Notes under the pieces: generated by a model
What the model was told of the DNA's origin: nothing
What the model saw: only the letters and a program-made list of their open reading frames with translations
The model's database searches: none
Position numbers and translations under genes: made by a program
Assembly: GCF_003584135.1 (NCBI RefSeq)
Contig: NZ_QXFI01000033.1
Coordinates: forward strand, 310,001-374,000
DNA from: Flagellimonas pelagia
GTDB taxonomy: Bacteria; Bacteroidota; Bacteroidia; Flavobacteriales; Flavobacteriaceae
Direction of reading: 5' to 3'
Length of the DNA stretch: 64,000 nucleotides
Part shown: positions 47,029 to 55,274 of the stretch, one piece after another
How the letters are laid out: each line of letters starts with the position of its first letter
Numbering within the stretch: position 1 is the stretch's first letter

Positions 47029-47898
47029 ATGATCAAAACCGTAGACCCAACCCAAGTAAGCCAACCCGAACTGCACAGCATTCTGCTCACGGCGGTAGCC
47101 CCAAGGCCCATCTGCTTTGCCAGTACCATCGACAAAGATGGGAACGTGAACCTGAGCCCGTTCAGTTTTTTCAATGTGTTCAGTTCCAATCCGCCCATCA
47201 TGATCTTTTCGCCTTCGCGAAGCGGTAGGGACAATTCCTTGAAGCACACCCATGAAAACGTATTGGAAGTCCCCGAGGTGGTCATCAACATTGTAAACTA
47301 CAACATGGCGGAACAGATGTCGCTTTCCAGTACGGCTTATGCCAAAGGGGTAAACGAATTTCAAAAGGCGGGCTTTACCGAAGTACCCAGTGAAAAAGTA
47401 CGACCACCCCGCGTGGCGGAATCCCCAGTTTCTTTTGAGTGTACGGTGCAAGAGGTCATCGAATTGGCTCAAACGCCAGGAGCGGGCAACCTGATCCTAG
47501 CCAAAGTGGAGCTCATTCATGTGGACGATGCCTATTTTACCGACGGCATTCTGGACACCGAAAAATTGGATCTCGTGGGCCGTATGGGTGGCAATTGGTA
47601 CATCCGGGCCATCAAGGATTCGTTGTTTGAAATCCCGAAACCGCTCCGCACCCATGGTATTGGGGTGGATGCCTTGCCAAAAGGCATTCGGGAAAGCGAG
47701 GTGCTTACCGGCAACAATCTGGGACGACTGGGCAATGTGGAGAGCCTGCCCACCACATCCGAAATTGAAATGATCATAAAAGCCGATGACGTTGGTACAT
47801 TAACCAAAAGGGAACTCCATACCTTGGCCCAGCAGCTTTTGGAGGCCGGGGATACGGAAAAGGCTATGGCGTATTTGTTGTTTGGAGAAAATATATAA
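47029..47898 (+). CDS. Flavin-reductase-like FMN-binding family protein
   Basis: 289 residues. The flavin reductase-like domain (about 15-200) shows LLTAVAPRPICFASTIDKDG, NLSPFSFFNVFSSNPP and SLKHTHENVLEVPEVVINIV, the usual FMN-binding pieces. An additional C-terminal part of about 80 residues (GIGVDALPKGIRESEVLTGN and a helical end) is typical of the longer flavobacterial members found next to fahA. It may feed reduced flavin to an oxygenase or act on an aromatic intermediate; its role in tyrosine breakdown is inferred from location. A decayed copy of its last 16 codons is found at 48492. Confidence 0.85.
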   Translation: MIKTVDPTQVSQPELHSILLTAVAPRPICFASTIDKDGNVNLSPFSFFNVFSSNPPIMIFSPSRSGRDNSLKHTHENVLEVPEVVINIVNYNMAEQMSLSSTAYAKGVNEFQKAGFTEVPSEKVRPPRVAESPVSFECTVQEVIELAQTPGAGNLILAKVELIHVDDAYFTDGILDTEKLDLVGRMGGNWYIRAIKDSLFEIPKPLRTHGIGVDALPKGIRESEVLTGNNLGRLGNVESLPTTSEIEMIIKADDVGTLTKRELHTLAQQLLEAGDTEKAMAYLLFGENI

Positions 47899-48029
47899 CG
47901 ACCCTAAGATTTGAATGTCAATGTAATCAAGCGAAGGGATTTGATCATTGTTTTTTGCGTTTCAATGAAGGTGATGTACCTTGAAACTTTCACATCTAGA
48001 AACCACTATTTTAGAACCATCCACACATC

Positions 48030-48488
48030 ATGAAAAAAATACAATACAAAAAAGACATTAAGGCATCTGCTGAAAAGGTATACAACACCATGCTTGGCAT
48101 GGAAACGATTAAGACCTACGAGCAATGGACCGCTGAGTTTAACCCCACTTCCACATATGAAGGAAGCTGGGAAAAGGGATCAAAAATATACTTTGTGGGA
48201 ACGGATGAAAACGGAAAAAGAGGTGGAATGGTTTCTGAAATTGCGGACAATGTTCCCTTCCAGTTTGTTTCCATTCGCCATTACGGAATATTGGACGGTG
48301 AAAATGAAATAACCGAAGGTCCAGAGGTTGAAAAATGGGCAGGCAGCCTGGAAAATTATGACTTACAGGAGCATAACGGCGTAACCACGTTAACCGTAGA
48401 GACCGATGTGGCAGACGACTACCTTGATTATTTTAACACGACTTGGCCAAAGGCTTTAAACAGGCTTAAAGAGCTAGCTGAAAAATAA
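48030..48488 (+). CDS. SRPBCC (AHSA1/START-like) family protein
   Basis: 152 residues with the Bet v1-like fold of the activator-of-Hsp90-ATPase group: IQYKKDIKASAEKVYNTMLG at the start, YEGSWEKGSKIYFVGTDENG, ENYDLQEHNGVTTLTVETDV, and the final helix DYFNTTWPKALNRLKEL. These proteins bind a hydrophobic ligand in a deep cavity; function is not known. It sits between the flavin-reductase-like gene and a fragment of that gene's end, as though inserted there. Confidence 0.85.
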   Translation: MKKIQYKKDIKASAEKVYNTMLGMETIKTYEQWTAEFNPTSTYEGSWEKGSKIYFVGTDENGKRGGMVSEIADNVPFQFVSIRHYGILDGENEITEGPEVEKWAGSLENYDLQEHNGVTTLTVETDVADDYLDYFNTTWPKALNRLKELAEK

Positions 48489-48491
48489 AAC

Positions 48492-48548
48492 ATGGGAAGA
48501 GATTTGGAAAAGGTTATGGCCAATTTGTTGTTTGGGGAGGGTTTGTAA
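48492..48548 (+). pseudogene. Fragment duplicating the 3' end of the flavin-reductase-like gene
   Basis: Nineteen codons ending EKVMANLLFGEGL-stop, against EKAMAYLLFGENI-stop at 47898. 38 of 51 aligned bases and 10 of 16 residues are identical. It is too short to be a gene and is best read as the scar of a partial tandem duplication. Confidence 0.75.
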
Positions 48549-48611
48549 ATGAGAATATCGATAATCAGATTCTTACTTGATGAAAATCGTTACACCTATT
48601 TAATTTGAATT

Positions 48612-48794
48612 ATGTGGAAAGGAATTTTTAGCATTTTAATAGGTGGTTTATGGATAGTCATCATTTATAAAGACAGAAAAGAAATAGGTAAAGGTGATTA
48701 TGAAGGATCGTTTGATTTCAATACCAGAGGATTCGTCTTCGCTGTAATACTAATTTTAATAGGAATCTACATTTTGATTTCTTCACTTTATTAA
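48612..48794 (+). CDS. Small membrane protein, hypothetical
   Basis: 60 residues with two hydrophobic helices (about 4-19 and 42-58) separated by a polar loop (YKDRKEIGKGDYEGSFDFNT). It ends 2 bp before the aminotransferase gene, which suggests they are co-transcribed. No family recognised. Confidence 0.55.
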   Translation: MWKGIFSILIGGLWIVIIYKDRKEIGKGDYEGSFDFNTRGFVFAVILILIGIYILISSLY

Positions 48795-48796
48795 AA

Positions 48797-49897
48797 ATGA
48801 AAAAAACCATCGAATCCATCTTTAAGGCCCATTTGGAGCCCAAAGAGGTGTATAAAGGAGGAAAGAACATTCCGCCCTCCGATAAAAAAATCTATAAACT
48901 ATCCTCCAATGAGAACCCATTGGGCGCATCGCCCAAAGCGGTTGCGGCCATGAAAGCGGCCTTGGAGCATATCGACATCTACCCCGATCAAACCGATATC
49001 CGCCTTCGGGAAGCCTTGGTCAAGGATTTTAACGGGAAACTTAGTGCCGAGCAATTCCTATGCGGCAACAGTGGTTCCGAAATCATTGATATCCTTTTGA
49101 GGGCCTTTATTAATGAAGGGGACGAGGTCATCTATTCCAACCCCTGTTTTTTGCCTTACTCTGTTTTTTCCAGATGGTATGGGGCCAAAACCATTGACAT
49201 TCCTTTATTAGCTCCCCACTATGATTTGGATGTGGAAGGGATTTTGAACGCCATTACGGAGCGTACCAAAATTATTTTCCTCACCAGTCCGAACAACCCA
49301 ACAGGCACTTATATTCCCAAATCCGTGTTGGACGACTTTTTGGAAAGGGTCCCCAAGAACATTCTCATCGTTTTTGATGAAGTATACCGCCACTTTGCGG
49401 ATGCGGAGGATTATGTGACCGCCCTACCCTATGTTTTGGCTGGACACAATGTGCTTGGCCTGAACAGTTTTTCCAAAACCTATGGTTTGGCAGGTCAGCG
49501 TATCGGCTATGCCTACACCACCCCGACCATTGCCAATTACATTCGTTTGATCCAAAAACCTTTTCTGTTGCCCTTGACTTCTATTGAGGCGGCCATTGGT
49601 GCTTTGAACGATTCGGAGTTTATAGAGAAAACCGTGCAAACGGTTCTAGATGGCAGAAAATATCTCGCCCAGGCATTTGATACCATTGGTATCCAATACT
49701 GGCCAAGTCAAGCCAACTTTTTTATCATTGACCCTCCACTACCCGAAATGGAATTCACGGATCGGATGATGGAAGAAGGCATTATGGTGCGGCCCGTTTC
49801 GCAATTTGGTGCCCCGGGAAAGGTGCGCATTACCATAGGTGACCAAGAAGCCAATGAAGCCTGCGTAAAAGCGATTCGGAAAATAATGAACATCTAG
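48797..49897 (+). CDS. HisC-type class I/II aminotransferase (histidinol-phosphate or aromatic aminotransferase)
   Basis: 366 residues of fold-type I PLP enzyme. SSNENPLGASPKAVAAM is the family N-terminal substrate loop. SPNNPTGTYIPKSVL, IVFDEVYRHFAD (PLP Asp/Tyr) and NSFSKTYGLAGQRIGYAY, with the PLP-binding Lys, are intact. RPVSQFGAPGKVRITIG at the end carries the carboxylate Arg. The family name is histidinol-phosphate aminotransferase, but no histidine genes are nearby and it ends the tyrosine cluster. Transamination of tyrosine to 4-hydroxyphenylpyruvate, the step otherwise missing here, is therefore the more attractive role; this is inference. Confidence 0.85.
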   Translation: MKKTIESIFKAHLEPKEVYKGGKNIPPSDKKIYKLSSNENPLGASPKAVAAMKAALEHIDIYPDQTDIRLREALVKDFNGKLSAEQFLCGNSGSEIIDILLRAFINEGDEVIYSNPCFLPYSVFSRWYGAKTIDIPLLAPHYDLDVEGILNAITERTKIIFLTSPNNPTGTYIPKSVLDDFLERVPKNILIVFDEVYRHFADAEDYVTALPYVLAGHNVLGLNSFSKTYGLAGQRIGYAYTTPTIANYIRLIQKPFLLPLTSIEAAIGALNDSEFIEKTVQTVLDGRKYLAQAFDTIGIQYWPSQANFFIIDPPLPEMEFTDRMMEEGIMVRPVSQFGAPGKVRITIGDQEANEACVKAIRKIMNI

Positions 49898-49902
49898 GAT
49901 GT

Positions 49903-50150
49903 CGTTCCGAATGGTGCTTCCACTCCGCTCAGCATCCCATCACCTGTGAGAAACTGAAACCAGTTCAGGTTGACGGATTTACTTATGGATTCCGCATCAA
50001 GTGCGGAATGACAAAATACTCCCCATATAAAAATCCCCTGTCATTCCTGCGCCCCGTTCTTCAACGGGATAAAAAAGCAGGAATCCATTATTCACCACGA
50101 GATTCCGAATCGTGCTTCGACTGCGCTCAGCACCCTGGGAATGATAACTG
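49903..50150. repeat. Composite intergenic repeat region
   Basis: Fills the gap between the aminotransferase gene and the convergent DUF5916 gene. It holds a GCTTCCACTCCGCTCAGC core (49918-49935), a hairpin ATTCCGCA-TCAAG-TGCGGAAT (49991-50011), a nested hairpin with ATTCCTGC (50043-50050) and GCAGGAAT (50077-50084) enclosing CCCGTT-CTTC-AACGGG (50053-50068), and a GCTTCGACTGCGCTCAGC core (50114-50131). These are the same families as at 45655 and 46953. Confidence 0.75.
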
Positions 50151-50152
50151 CA

Positions 50153-52807
50153 TCAAAGAACAAATCGATACGTAGCTTTCAGCAAAAAGATATTGTGCGG
50201 TTTTTGCCCAAAAATATTGTCTCCCAAACTTGGTAGAAGCCCATCTGCCGGATTTCCAGATTGGGTAACATCTTGGGACCATACCAAAAAGATTTCGGAT
50301 CCTGGAATATACTCCCATCGAATCACCAAATTGGAACGGAACTGAACAAAGGAGAAATCGGGGTCATCAAAACTAAAATCCGTTACACCATCCAAGTTTT
50401 CATCGATGGAATAGACCTCATCAGCATAGGAGGTCTGGGCAGCACTGTATTGCATAAAACGATCTTCAAATCGTTTGGCAACAGGGTCTGTAATGTGTTT
50501 AAATTCAGAATATCTTCCCCTGGAGATAAAGGGTTGCCCCCAATATTGGATAGTCAGGTTAGGGTTGATGGTATAGTTCAACCGAAAGGACATGCTCAAG
50601 GTACGCTGGTCAATCTTCCCATTGAGATATCGTGGAGACCCGTTCACATCATCAAAATTATCAATGAATTGCAACTGGTCACGGTTGATTTCCAAGGATG
50701 GATAGGCCGAAATCCTGAGAGCATTGATGGGTTGGTACACAAACCCTCCCTCCAAATAATAATATTTGGATGAATTGTCCACTGCTTTTCGTCCATTGTG
50801 GAAAATAGAGAACCTGATCTTTTTTCTATTATCGGTATTGATACCGTTCCAAAAACTCATCCAAGGTGACTGTCTCAACCTTGGCCCGCCACGAAGGGCA
50901 AAATTGGAATAGTCAATAAGAGCATAGTTGAAACCTATATTGGTAGACCAGTTTCCTTTCCAGTTTTGCCAGCTGTTGGTGTTGAACTGAAGATAATTGT
51001 GATTGCCCCCAAAATCCCATGCCGTCCAATGGTTATAATTGATTCCTACCTGCCTAAAGGTCTTGTCCGGTTTCAGGGTCTGGTACCCTATCCAAGTATA
51101 ATGACGGATATCATCTGCCTGACGTTGAAAGCCAATATCATTGAGTTCTAGCTCCGGTGACCTAAAGGTCGCTCCCGACTCAAACTTCCAATGGCCATTC
51201 CCTATTTTTCCAATCTGAACGTTACCCCCGGAACCCGTGAGCGAGGTACGGGTGGTATCGACAGCAACATGATCAGCGTCTACCCTATTGAACAAATGCG
51301 TAATGGACTCTTGGGTACTGATGATGGCCTCCGTGCTGCCCTGTACATGGCTAAGGGTAATATTGCCGCCCAGATACCAGTCCCTATTGTTCCATTGGTG
51401 CTTGAAATCAACACCCCCCGAATAAGCGGCTTCGTGCAAGAAGTTGAGCTCCTGGGGAAGGGTTTCCCGATTGGTGGCCGTAAAAATACCCCCGATATAG
51501 GAATTGCGTTGGTTAAAATCCTTCTGAAGACGGCCCACAAAATAATTGGTGAGAGGTTCTACCATTTCCTTTCTTCGTGTACCATTTTCGTCAACAATGG
51601 TAGCCTGTCTTTGTGCGGTCACACTTTCCAGCACCCCAATGGCCCAACCATTTTTGGTCTTTCCACTGAACTTTGCCGCTCCGATGATTGGGGTATTGTC
51701 TGGTTGGTCCACAAACTCGTTGTCGCCCGTATCAGGATATCCCTGTGGGCTGCGACCTATACGCCTGGAATAAAAAATATTGTCTGAACCAAAGGTATTG
51801 CCTGCTTCAGATTGCGAAATACTGAAATCGAAGATGTTCTTATTCTCCACAAAGAACGGACGTCTTTCCTGAAAGAAAATTTGAAACCCATCCAAGGCAA
51901 TGGCAGAGGGATCAGCATCGACCTGTCCGAAATCGGGGTGTACGGTAAGGTCCAAAGTCAGGTCATTGGTAATTCCGATCTTCGCATCCAACCCTCCCGT
52001 GATATCATTGTCGCTCCCATCCCTAAAGGGATTTCCGGCCTCTGCCTCATAGGTTTCCATTTTGGCAACGGTATACGGTTGGATCTCCAACTGCTTTTGG
52101 GGCTCAATGTTCTTTAACCCATGAAGTTCCCCAAACTCACTGATGAAACCGGCCACATCCCTTGGTAAACGCTGCCAAACGGAACGTTCCTCATCCCTAA
52201 AATAACGTCTCATTACCTGGAGTCCCCAAACCTGGTCCTCTTCATTACCGAACTTGATCTGACTCAAAGGAATTCTCATTTCGGCAGTCCAACCTTCATC
52301 ATCAACATTGGTGGCCACGTACCAAATGGGGTTCCAGCTGTCATCTTCATTGGAACCATTGTTGGATTCCAACACATCGCCCTTTACACCGGCCGCGCTA
52401 ACGATGAAACCAAAACCGGTTCGTTTATCGTGATAACTATCGATAAAGACCCCGATCCAATCCCCTTCAAACCCATCTCTTCTGGACAACCGTTTTACAA
52501 TCTTGTCAGGTTCGGAATCGTAACAACGTATACCTATATATAAAGACTTTTGACCATAAACAATTTTAAATTTAGTCTGATGGCTCGGTGGTGTATTTTC
52601 ATCCGGACGCTGCTCAATAAAATCATCACCCCACTCCACCAGGTTCCAAGCGGCATCGTCCAAAATACCATCGATTACCGGATGGGTCTCTTCACCCAAA
52701 GACTGGGTCATGTATATTTTTTTGGGAACTTCTACCTGGGTAGAATCTTGTGCATTGATAAAAAAAGAAAATAAAAATAGTGCGAGAAAAAGACGTACTT
52801 GCTTCAC
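50153..52807 (-). CDS. DUF5916 family outer-membrane protein with an N-terminal carbohydrate-binding-like domain
   Basis: 884 residues. The chosen start is the GTG at 52807, which gives a standard signal peptide (MKQVRLFLALFLFSFFINAQ); the frame extends to 52849 through weaker starts. Residues about 25-230 form a family-9-type carbohydrate-binding fold (PVIDGILDDAAW, WIGVFIDSYHDKRTGFGFIV, WTAEMRIPLSQIKFG). The rest is the DUF5916 part, with FFQERRPFFVENKNIFDFS and then many alternating amphipathic strands ending in ATYRFVL, as expected of a beta-barrel in the outer membrane. Likely a surface binding or transport protein; the ligand is unknown. It is a single gene. Confidence 0.88.
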   Translation of the reverse strand: MKQVRLFLALFLFSFFINAQDSTQVEVPKKIYMTQSLGEETHPVIDGILDDAAWNLVEWGDDFIEQRPDENTPPSHQTKFKIVYGQKSLYIGIRCYDSEPDKIVKRLSRRDGFEGDWIGVFIDSYHDKRTGFGFIVSAAGVKGDVLESNNGSNEDDSWNPIWYVATNVDDEGWTAEMRIPLSQIKFGNEEDQVWGLQVMRRYFRDEERSVWQRLPRDVAGFISEFGELHGLKNIEPQKQLEIQPYTVAKMETYEAEAGNPFRDGSDNDITGGLDAKIGITNDLTLDLTVHPDFGQVDADPSAIALDGFQIFFQERRPFFVENKNIFDFSISQSEAGNTFGSDNIFYSRRIGRSPQGYPDTGDNEFVDQPDNTPIIGAAKFSGKTKNGWAIGVLESVTAQRQATIVDENGTRRKEMVEPLTNYFVGRLQKDFNQRNSYIGGIFTATNRETLPQELNFLHEAAYSGGVDFKHQWNNRDWYLGGNITLSHVQGSTEAIISTQESITHLFNRVDADHVAVDTTRTSLTGSGGNVQIGKIGNGHWKFESGATFRSPELELNDIGFQRQADDIRHYTWIGYQTLKPDKTFRQVGINYNHWTAWDFGGNHNYLQFNTNSWQNWKGNWSTNIGFNYALIDYSNFALRGGPRLRQSPWMSFWNGINTDNRKKIRFSIFHNGRKAVDNSSKYYYLEGGFVYQPINALRISAYPSLEINRDQLQFIDNFDDVNGSPRYLNGKIDQRTLSMSFRLNYTINPNLTIQYWGQPFISRGRYSEFKHITDPVAKRFEDRFMQYSAAQTSYADEVYSIDENLDGVTDFSFDDPDFSFVQFRSNLVIRWEYIPGSEIFLVWSQDVTQSGNPADGLLPSLGDNIFGQKPHNIFLLKATYRFVL

Positions 52808-52976
52808 TAGGTTAGTTTTTTGATTGATTGATATCGTAAAGACCACCAAAAATGGAATCAGTTACAGTCTTTGTCTTTTTTAAGGTTTTTTTAACAGAAC
52901 GAAGCCGAATTTTGATGTCGCTCTAGATGCTTTGTAGGAAAACTAAAAAAAGCGAAAAAATATTCCCGACCAACCG

Positions 52977-53007
52977 TTTGTAATTCAATCTAATAATTGT
53001 ACATTTG
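52977..53007 (+). promoter_or_regulatory. Promoter of rplM-rpsI
   Basis: TTTG (52977-52980), 19-bp spacer, TACATTTG (53000-53007): an exact match to TTTG-N19-TAnnTTTG, 46 bp before the rplM start. Confidence 0.9.
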
Positions 53008-53053
53008 CAGCCCGTTTATCGGGATAGGTTATTAAATCAATAATATTCGAGAA

Positions 53054-53509
53054 GTGGATACATTAAGTTATAAGACTATTTCCGCCAATAAATCTACCGT
53101 TGACAAGCAATGGTTATTGGTTGATGCTGAAGGACAGACCTTGGGAAGATTGGCGTCTAAAGTAGCCAAATTGCTTAGGGGGAAATACAAGACCAACTAT
53201 ACCCCCCATGTTGACTGTGGAGACAATGTTATTGTCATCAATGCCGAGAAGATCACCATGACCGGCAACAAGTGGGATGACAAAGTATATTTGAGATATA
53301 CCGGCTATCCAGGAGGACAACGTTCCGCTGGTGCCAAAGAAGTATTGAACAAGCATCCTGAGCGTATCATCGAAAGTTCTGTAAAAGGTATGTTGCCAAA
53401 AAATAAGCTTGGTGCAGAAATTTTCAGAAACCTTAAAGTATACGCTGGTGCCGAACACGGACAAGAAGCACAAAAACCAAAGGCAATAAACTTAAACGAC
53501 TACAAATAA
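53054..53509 (+). CDS. rplM: 50S ribosomal protein L13
   Basis: 151 residues. The start codon is GTG (53054), giving [16 protein letters not shown], the usual flavobacterial N-terminus. Conserved L13 pieces are [37 protein letters not shown] and [20 protein letters not shown]. Its TAA stop overlaps the ATG of rpsI by one base (TAATG), coupling the two. Confidence 0.98.
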   Translation: MDTLSYKTISANKSTVDKQWLLVDAEGQTLGRLASKVAKLLRGKYKTNYTPHVDCGDNVIVINAEKITMTGNKWDDKVYLRYTGYPGGQRSAGAKEVLNKHPERIIESSVKGMLPKNKLGAEIFRNLKVYAGAEHGQEAQKPKAINLNDYK

Positions 53510-53895
53510 TGGAAGTGGTTCACAAGATAGGGAGAAGAAAAACTGCCGTAGCAAGAGTATACGTTTCCGAAGGTTCCGGTAACATCACCGTGAACAAAAG
53601 AAATTTGAACGATTACTTTACCACGGCCACATTGCAATACAAAGTGAAGCAGCCTTTCACTTTGACCGAAACCGAAGACAACTACGATGTAAAAGTAAAT
53701 GTTTACGGTGGTGGTATCACAGGTCAGGCAGAAGCTGTTCGTTTGGCTTTGTCCAGGGCCATGTGCGAGATCAATGAAGAAAACAGAGGAGTCCTTAAGC
53801 CAGAAGGCCTATTGACAAGGGACCCAAGAATGGTGGAAAGAAAGAAATTCGGTCAGAAGAAAGCCCGTAAGAAATTCCAGTTCTCCAAACGTTAA
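53509..53895 (+). CDS. rpsI: 30S ribosomal protein S9
   Basis: 128 residues. GRRKTAVARVYVSEGSGNIT at the N-terminus, VYGGGITGQAEAVRLALSRA in the middle and the basic C-terminal tail KKARKKFQFSKR, which reaches the P-site tRNA, are all present. It is the second gene of the rplM-rpsI pair and ends before a hairpin terminator. Confidence 0.98.
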   Translation: MEVVHKIGRRKTAVARVYVSEGSGNITVNKRNLNDYFTTATLQYKVKQPFTLTETEDNYDVKVNVYGGGITGQAEAVRLALSRAMCEINEENRGVLKPEGLLTRDPRMVERKKFGQKKARKKFQFSKR

Positions 53896-53937
53896 TATTT
53901 TTCGGTGCCTTTGCACCCATACAATAAGTTCATTGAA

Positions 53938-53973
53938 AACCCTGGAAACAAATTTCAGGGTTAAATTTTTAAC
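53938..53973 (+). terminator. Intrinsic terminator after rpsI
   Basis: AACCCTG (53938-53944) and CAGGGTT (53956-53962) arms around an 11-nt loop, followed by AAATTTTT. Confidence 0.65.
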
Positions 53974-53986
53974 CAAGTTGTCGTTG

Positions 53987-54018
53987 TTCCAAAAAGGAAA
54001 AGTATCGACTTTTTGGAA
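53987..54018 (+). promoter_or_regulatory. Hairpin in the rpsB leader
   Basis: TTCCAAAAAG (53987-53996) pairs perfectly with CTTTTTGGAA (54009-54018) around a 12-nt loop, about 90 nt upstream of the rpsB ATG. It has no T-run after it. It may be a regulatory RNA element for S2 or a processing site. Confidence 0.4.
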
Positions 54019-54105
54019 TTTAGTTTAGCATCTAAATGCATCGGGCGAACCAAAAGTGACCACCAGTGCATTGCTACTACAACGGAACGTAAACTAAGTA
54101 CTAAA

Positions 54106-55191
54106 ATGGCAAGTAAAATTGAAGTAAAAGATTTACTCGAAGCAGGTGTACACTTTGGACACCTAACAAGAAAGTGGAACCCCAACATGGCTCCTTACAT
54201 CTACATGGAGCGTAATGGGATCCACGTGATCAACCTCTACAAAACGGTTGCAAAGCTTGAGGAAGCCAACGAAGCCCTTAGCAAAATTGCTGCCTCTGGA
54301 AGAAAAATCCTTTTTGTAGCCACTAAAAAACAAGCTAAGGACATCGTTGCGGACAAAGTCTCCAAAATCAACATGCCCTACATCACAGAAAGATGGCCAG
54401 GTGGTATGTTGACCAACTTTGTGACCATCCGTAAGGCCGTTAAGAAAATGGCTTCCATCGATAGGATGAAAAAAGACGGAACCTTTAATACCCTTTCCAA
54501 AAAAGAAAGACTACAAGTAGACCGTTTGCGTGCCAAGTTGGAAAAGAACTTGGGTTCCATTGCCGACATGACCCGTTTGCCAGGTGCCCTTTTCATCGTG
54601 GACACCATGCGTGAGCACATTGCCGTGAAAGAGGCCCAAAAATTGAACATTCCAATCTTTGCTATGGTCGATACCAATTCCGACCCAAGGCCAATCGATT
54701 ATGTGATCCCATCCAATGACGATGCCAGCAAATCTATCGAAGCCATCTTGGAAGAGGTGACCAAGGCCGTTGCCGCTGGTTTGGCAGAACGCAAAAACGA
54801 CAAGAACAACGATAAGGAAGACGAGGAAGAAGATGTAATGGACACTAAAGCCGTTACGATCGATGATGAGGATGACGATGCCACCGAAGCCAAGAAAGCC
54901 AAAAAGGCCAAGCCTGCAGCTGCACCCAAAAAGGTAAAGGCAGATGAGCTTACCAAAATTGAAGGTATCGGACCAAAAGCTGAAGAAGCCCTTATCGGAA
55001 AAGGGGTTGCCACATACGCCGAGCTTGCCAAGACCGCTCCTGAAAAAATCAAGGAAATCTTGACCGAGGCCAGCTCAACCATGGCGCATTTGGATCCAAC
55101 TTCCTGGCCAAAACAAGCCAAATTGGCCGCTGCTGGTAAGTGGGACGAATTGAAAGAATGGCAAGACAGCGTTAAAGGAGGAGTTGAATAA
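54106..55191 (+). CDS. rpsB: 30S ribosomal protein S2 with a C-terminal helix-hairpin-helix extension
   Basis: 361 residues, about 100 longer than most bacterial S2 proteins. Residues 1-230 are a normal S2: LLEAGVHFGHLTRKWNPNM, RWPGGMLTNFVTIRK, RLPGALFIVDTMREHIAV and VDTNSDPRPIDYVIP. An acidic, then Lys/Ala-rich linker (about 230-280) leads to a helix-hairpin-helix motif (about 282-310; LTKIEGIGPKAEEALIGKGV) and a tail with HLDPTSWPKQAKLAAAGKWD. Similar helix-hairpin-helix tails occur on some other ribosomal proteins of flavobacteria, such as L21. The start at 54106 matches the S2 N-terminus; the longer frame to 54013 is not used. Confidence 0.95.
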   Translation: MASKIEVKDLLEAGVHFGHLTRKWNPNMAPYIYMERNGIHVINLYKTVAKLEEANEALSKIAASGRKILFVATKKQAKDIVADKVSKINMPYITERWPGGMLTNFVTIRKAVKKMASIDRMKKDGTFNTLSKKERLQVDRLRAKLEKNLGSIADMTRLPGALFIVDTMREHIAVKEAQKLNIPIFAMVDTNSDPRPIDYVIPSNDDASKSIEAILEEVTKAVAAGLAERKNDKNNDKEDEEEDVMDTKAVTIDDEDDDATEAKKAKKAKPAAAPKKVKADELTKIEGIGPKAEEALIGKGVATYAELAKTAPEKIKEILTEASSTMAHLDPTSWPKQAKLAAAGKWDELKEWQDSVKGGVE

Positions 55192-55221
55192 ACTAATCCT
55201 GATTTAACGTTGTCCTAAAAC

Positions 55222-55242
55222 AAAACACTTGAATAGTGTTTT
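55222..55242 (+). terminator. Hairpin between rpsB and tsf (possible attenuator)
   Basis: AAAACACT-TGAAT-AGTGTTTT, an 8-bp perfect stem with the T-run inside its right arm. A weak terminator here would lower tsf relative to rpsB; a comparable attenuator is known between these genes in Escherichia coli. Confidence 0.45.
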
Positions 55243-55274
55243 ACTTTACATAAATTTTTAAAAAGCATAAAAAA

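Noticed and set aside
48797..49897. Histidine biosynthesis locus
   Set aside because: Only the HisC-family gene is present. Neighbours are tyrosine-degradation genes, so a his operon cannot be claimed.
45655..50150. CRISPR array
   Set aside because: The repeats are palindromic, few, of different families and unevenly spaced, with no cas genes.
54013..54105. 31-codon N-terminal extension of S2
   Set aside because: S2 proteins begin at MASKIEVKDLLEAG; the upstream stretch overlaps the leader hairpin.
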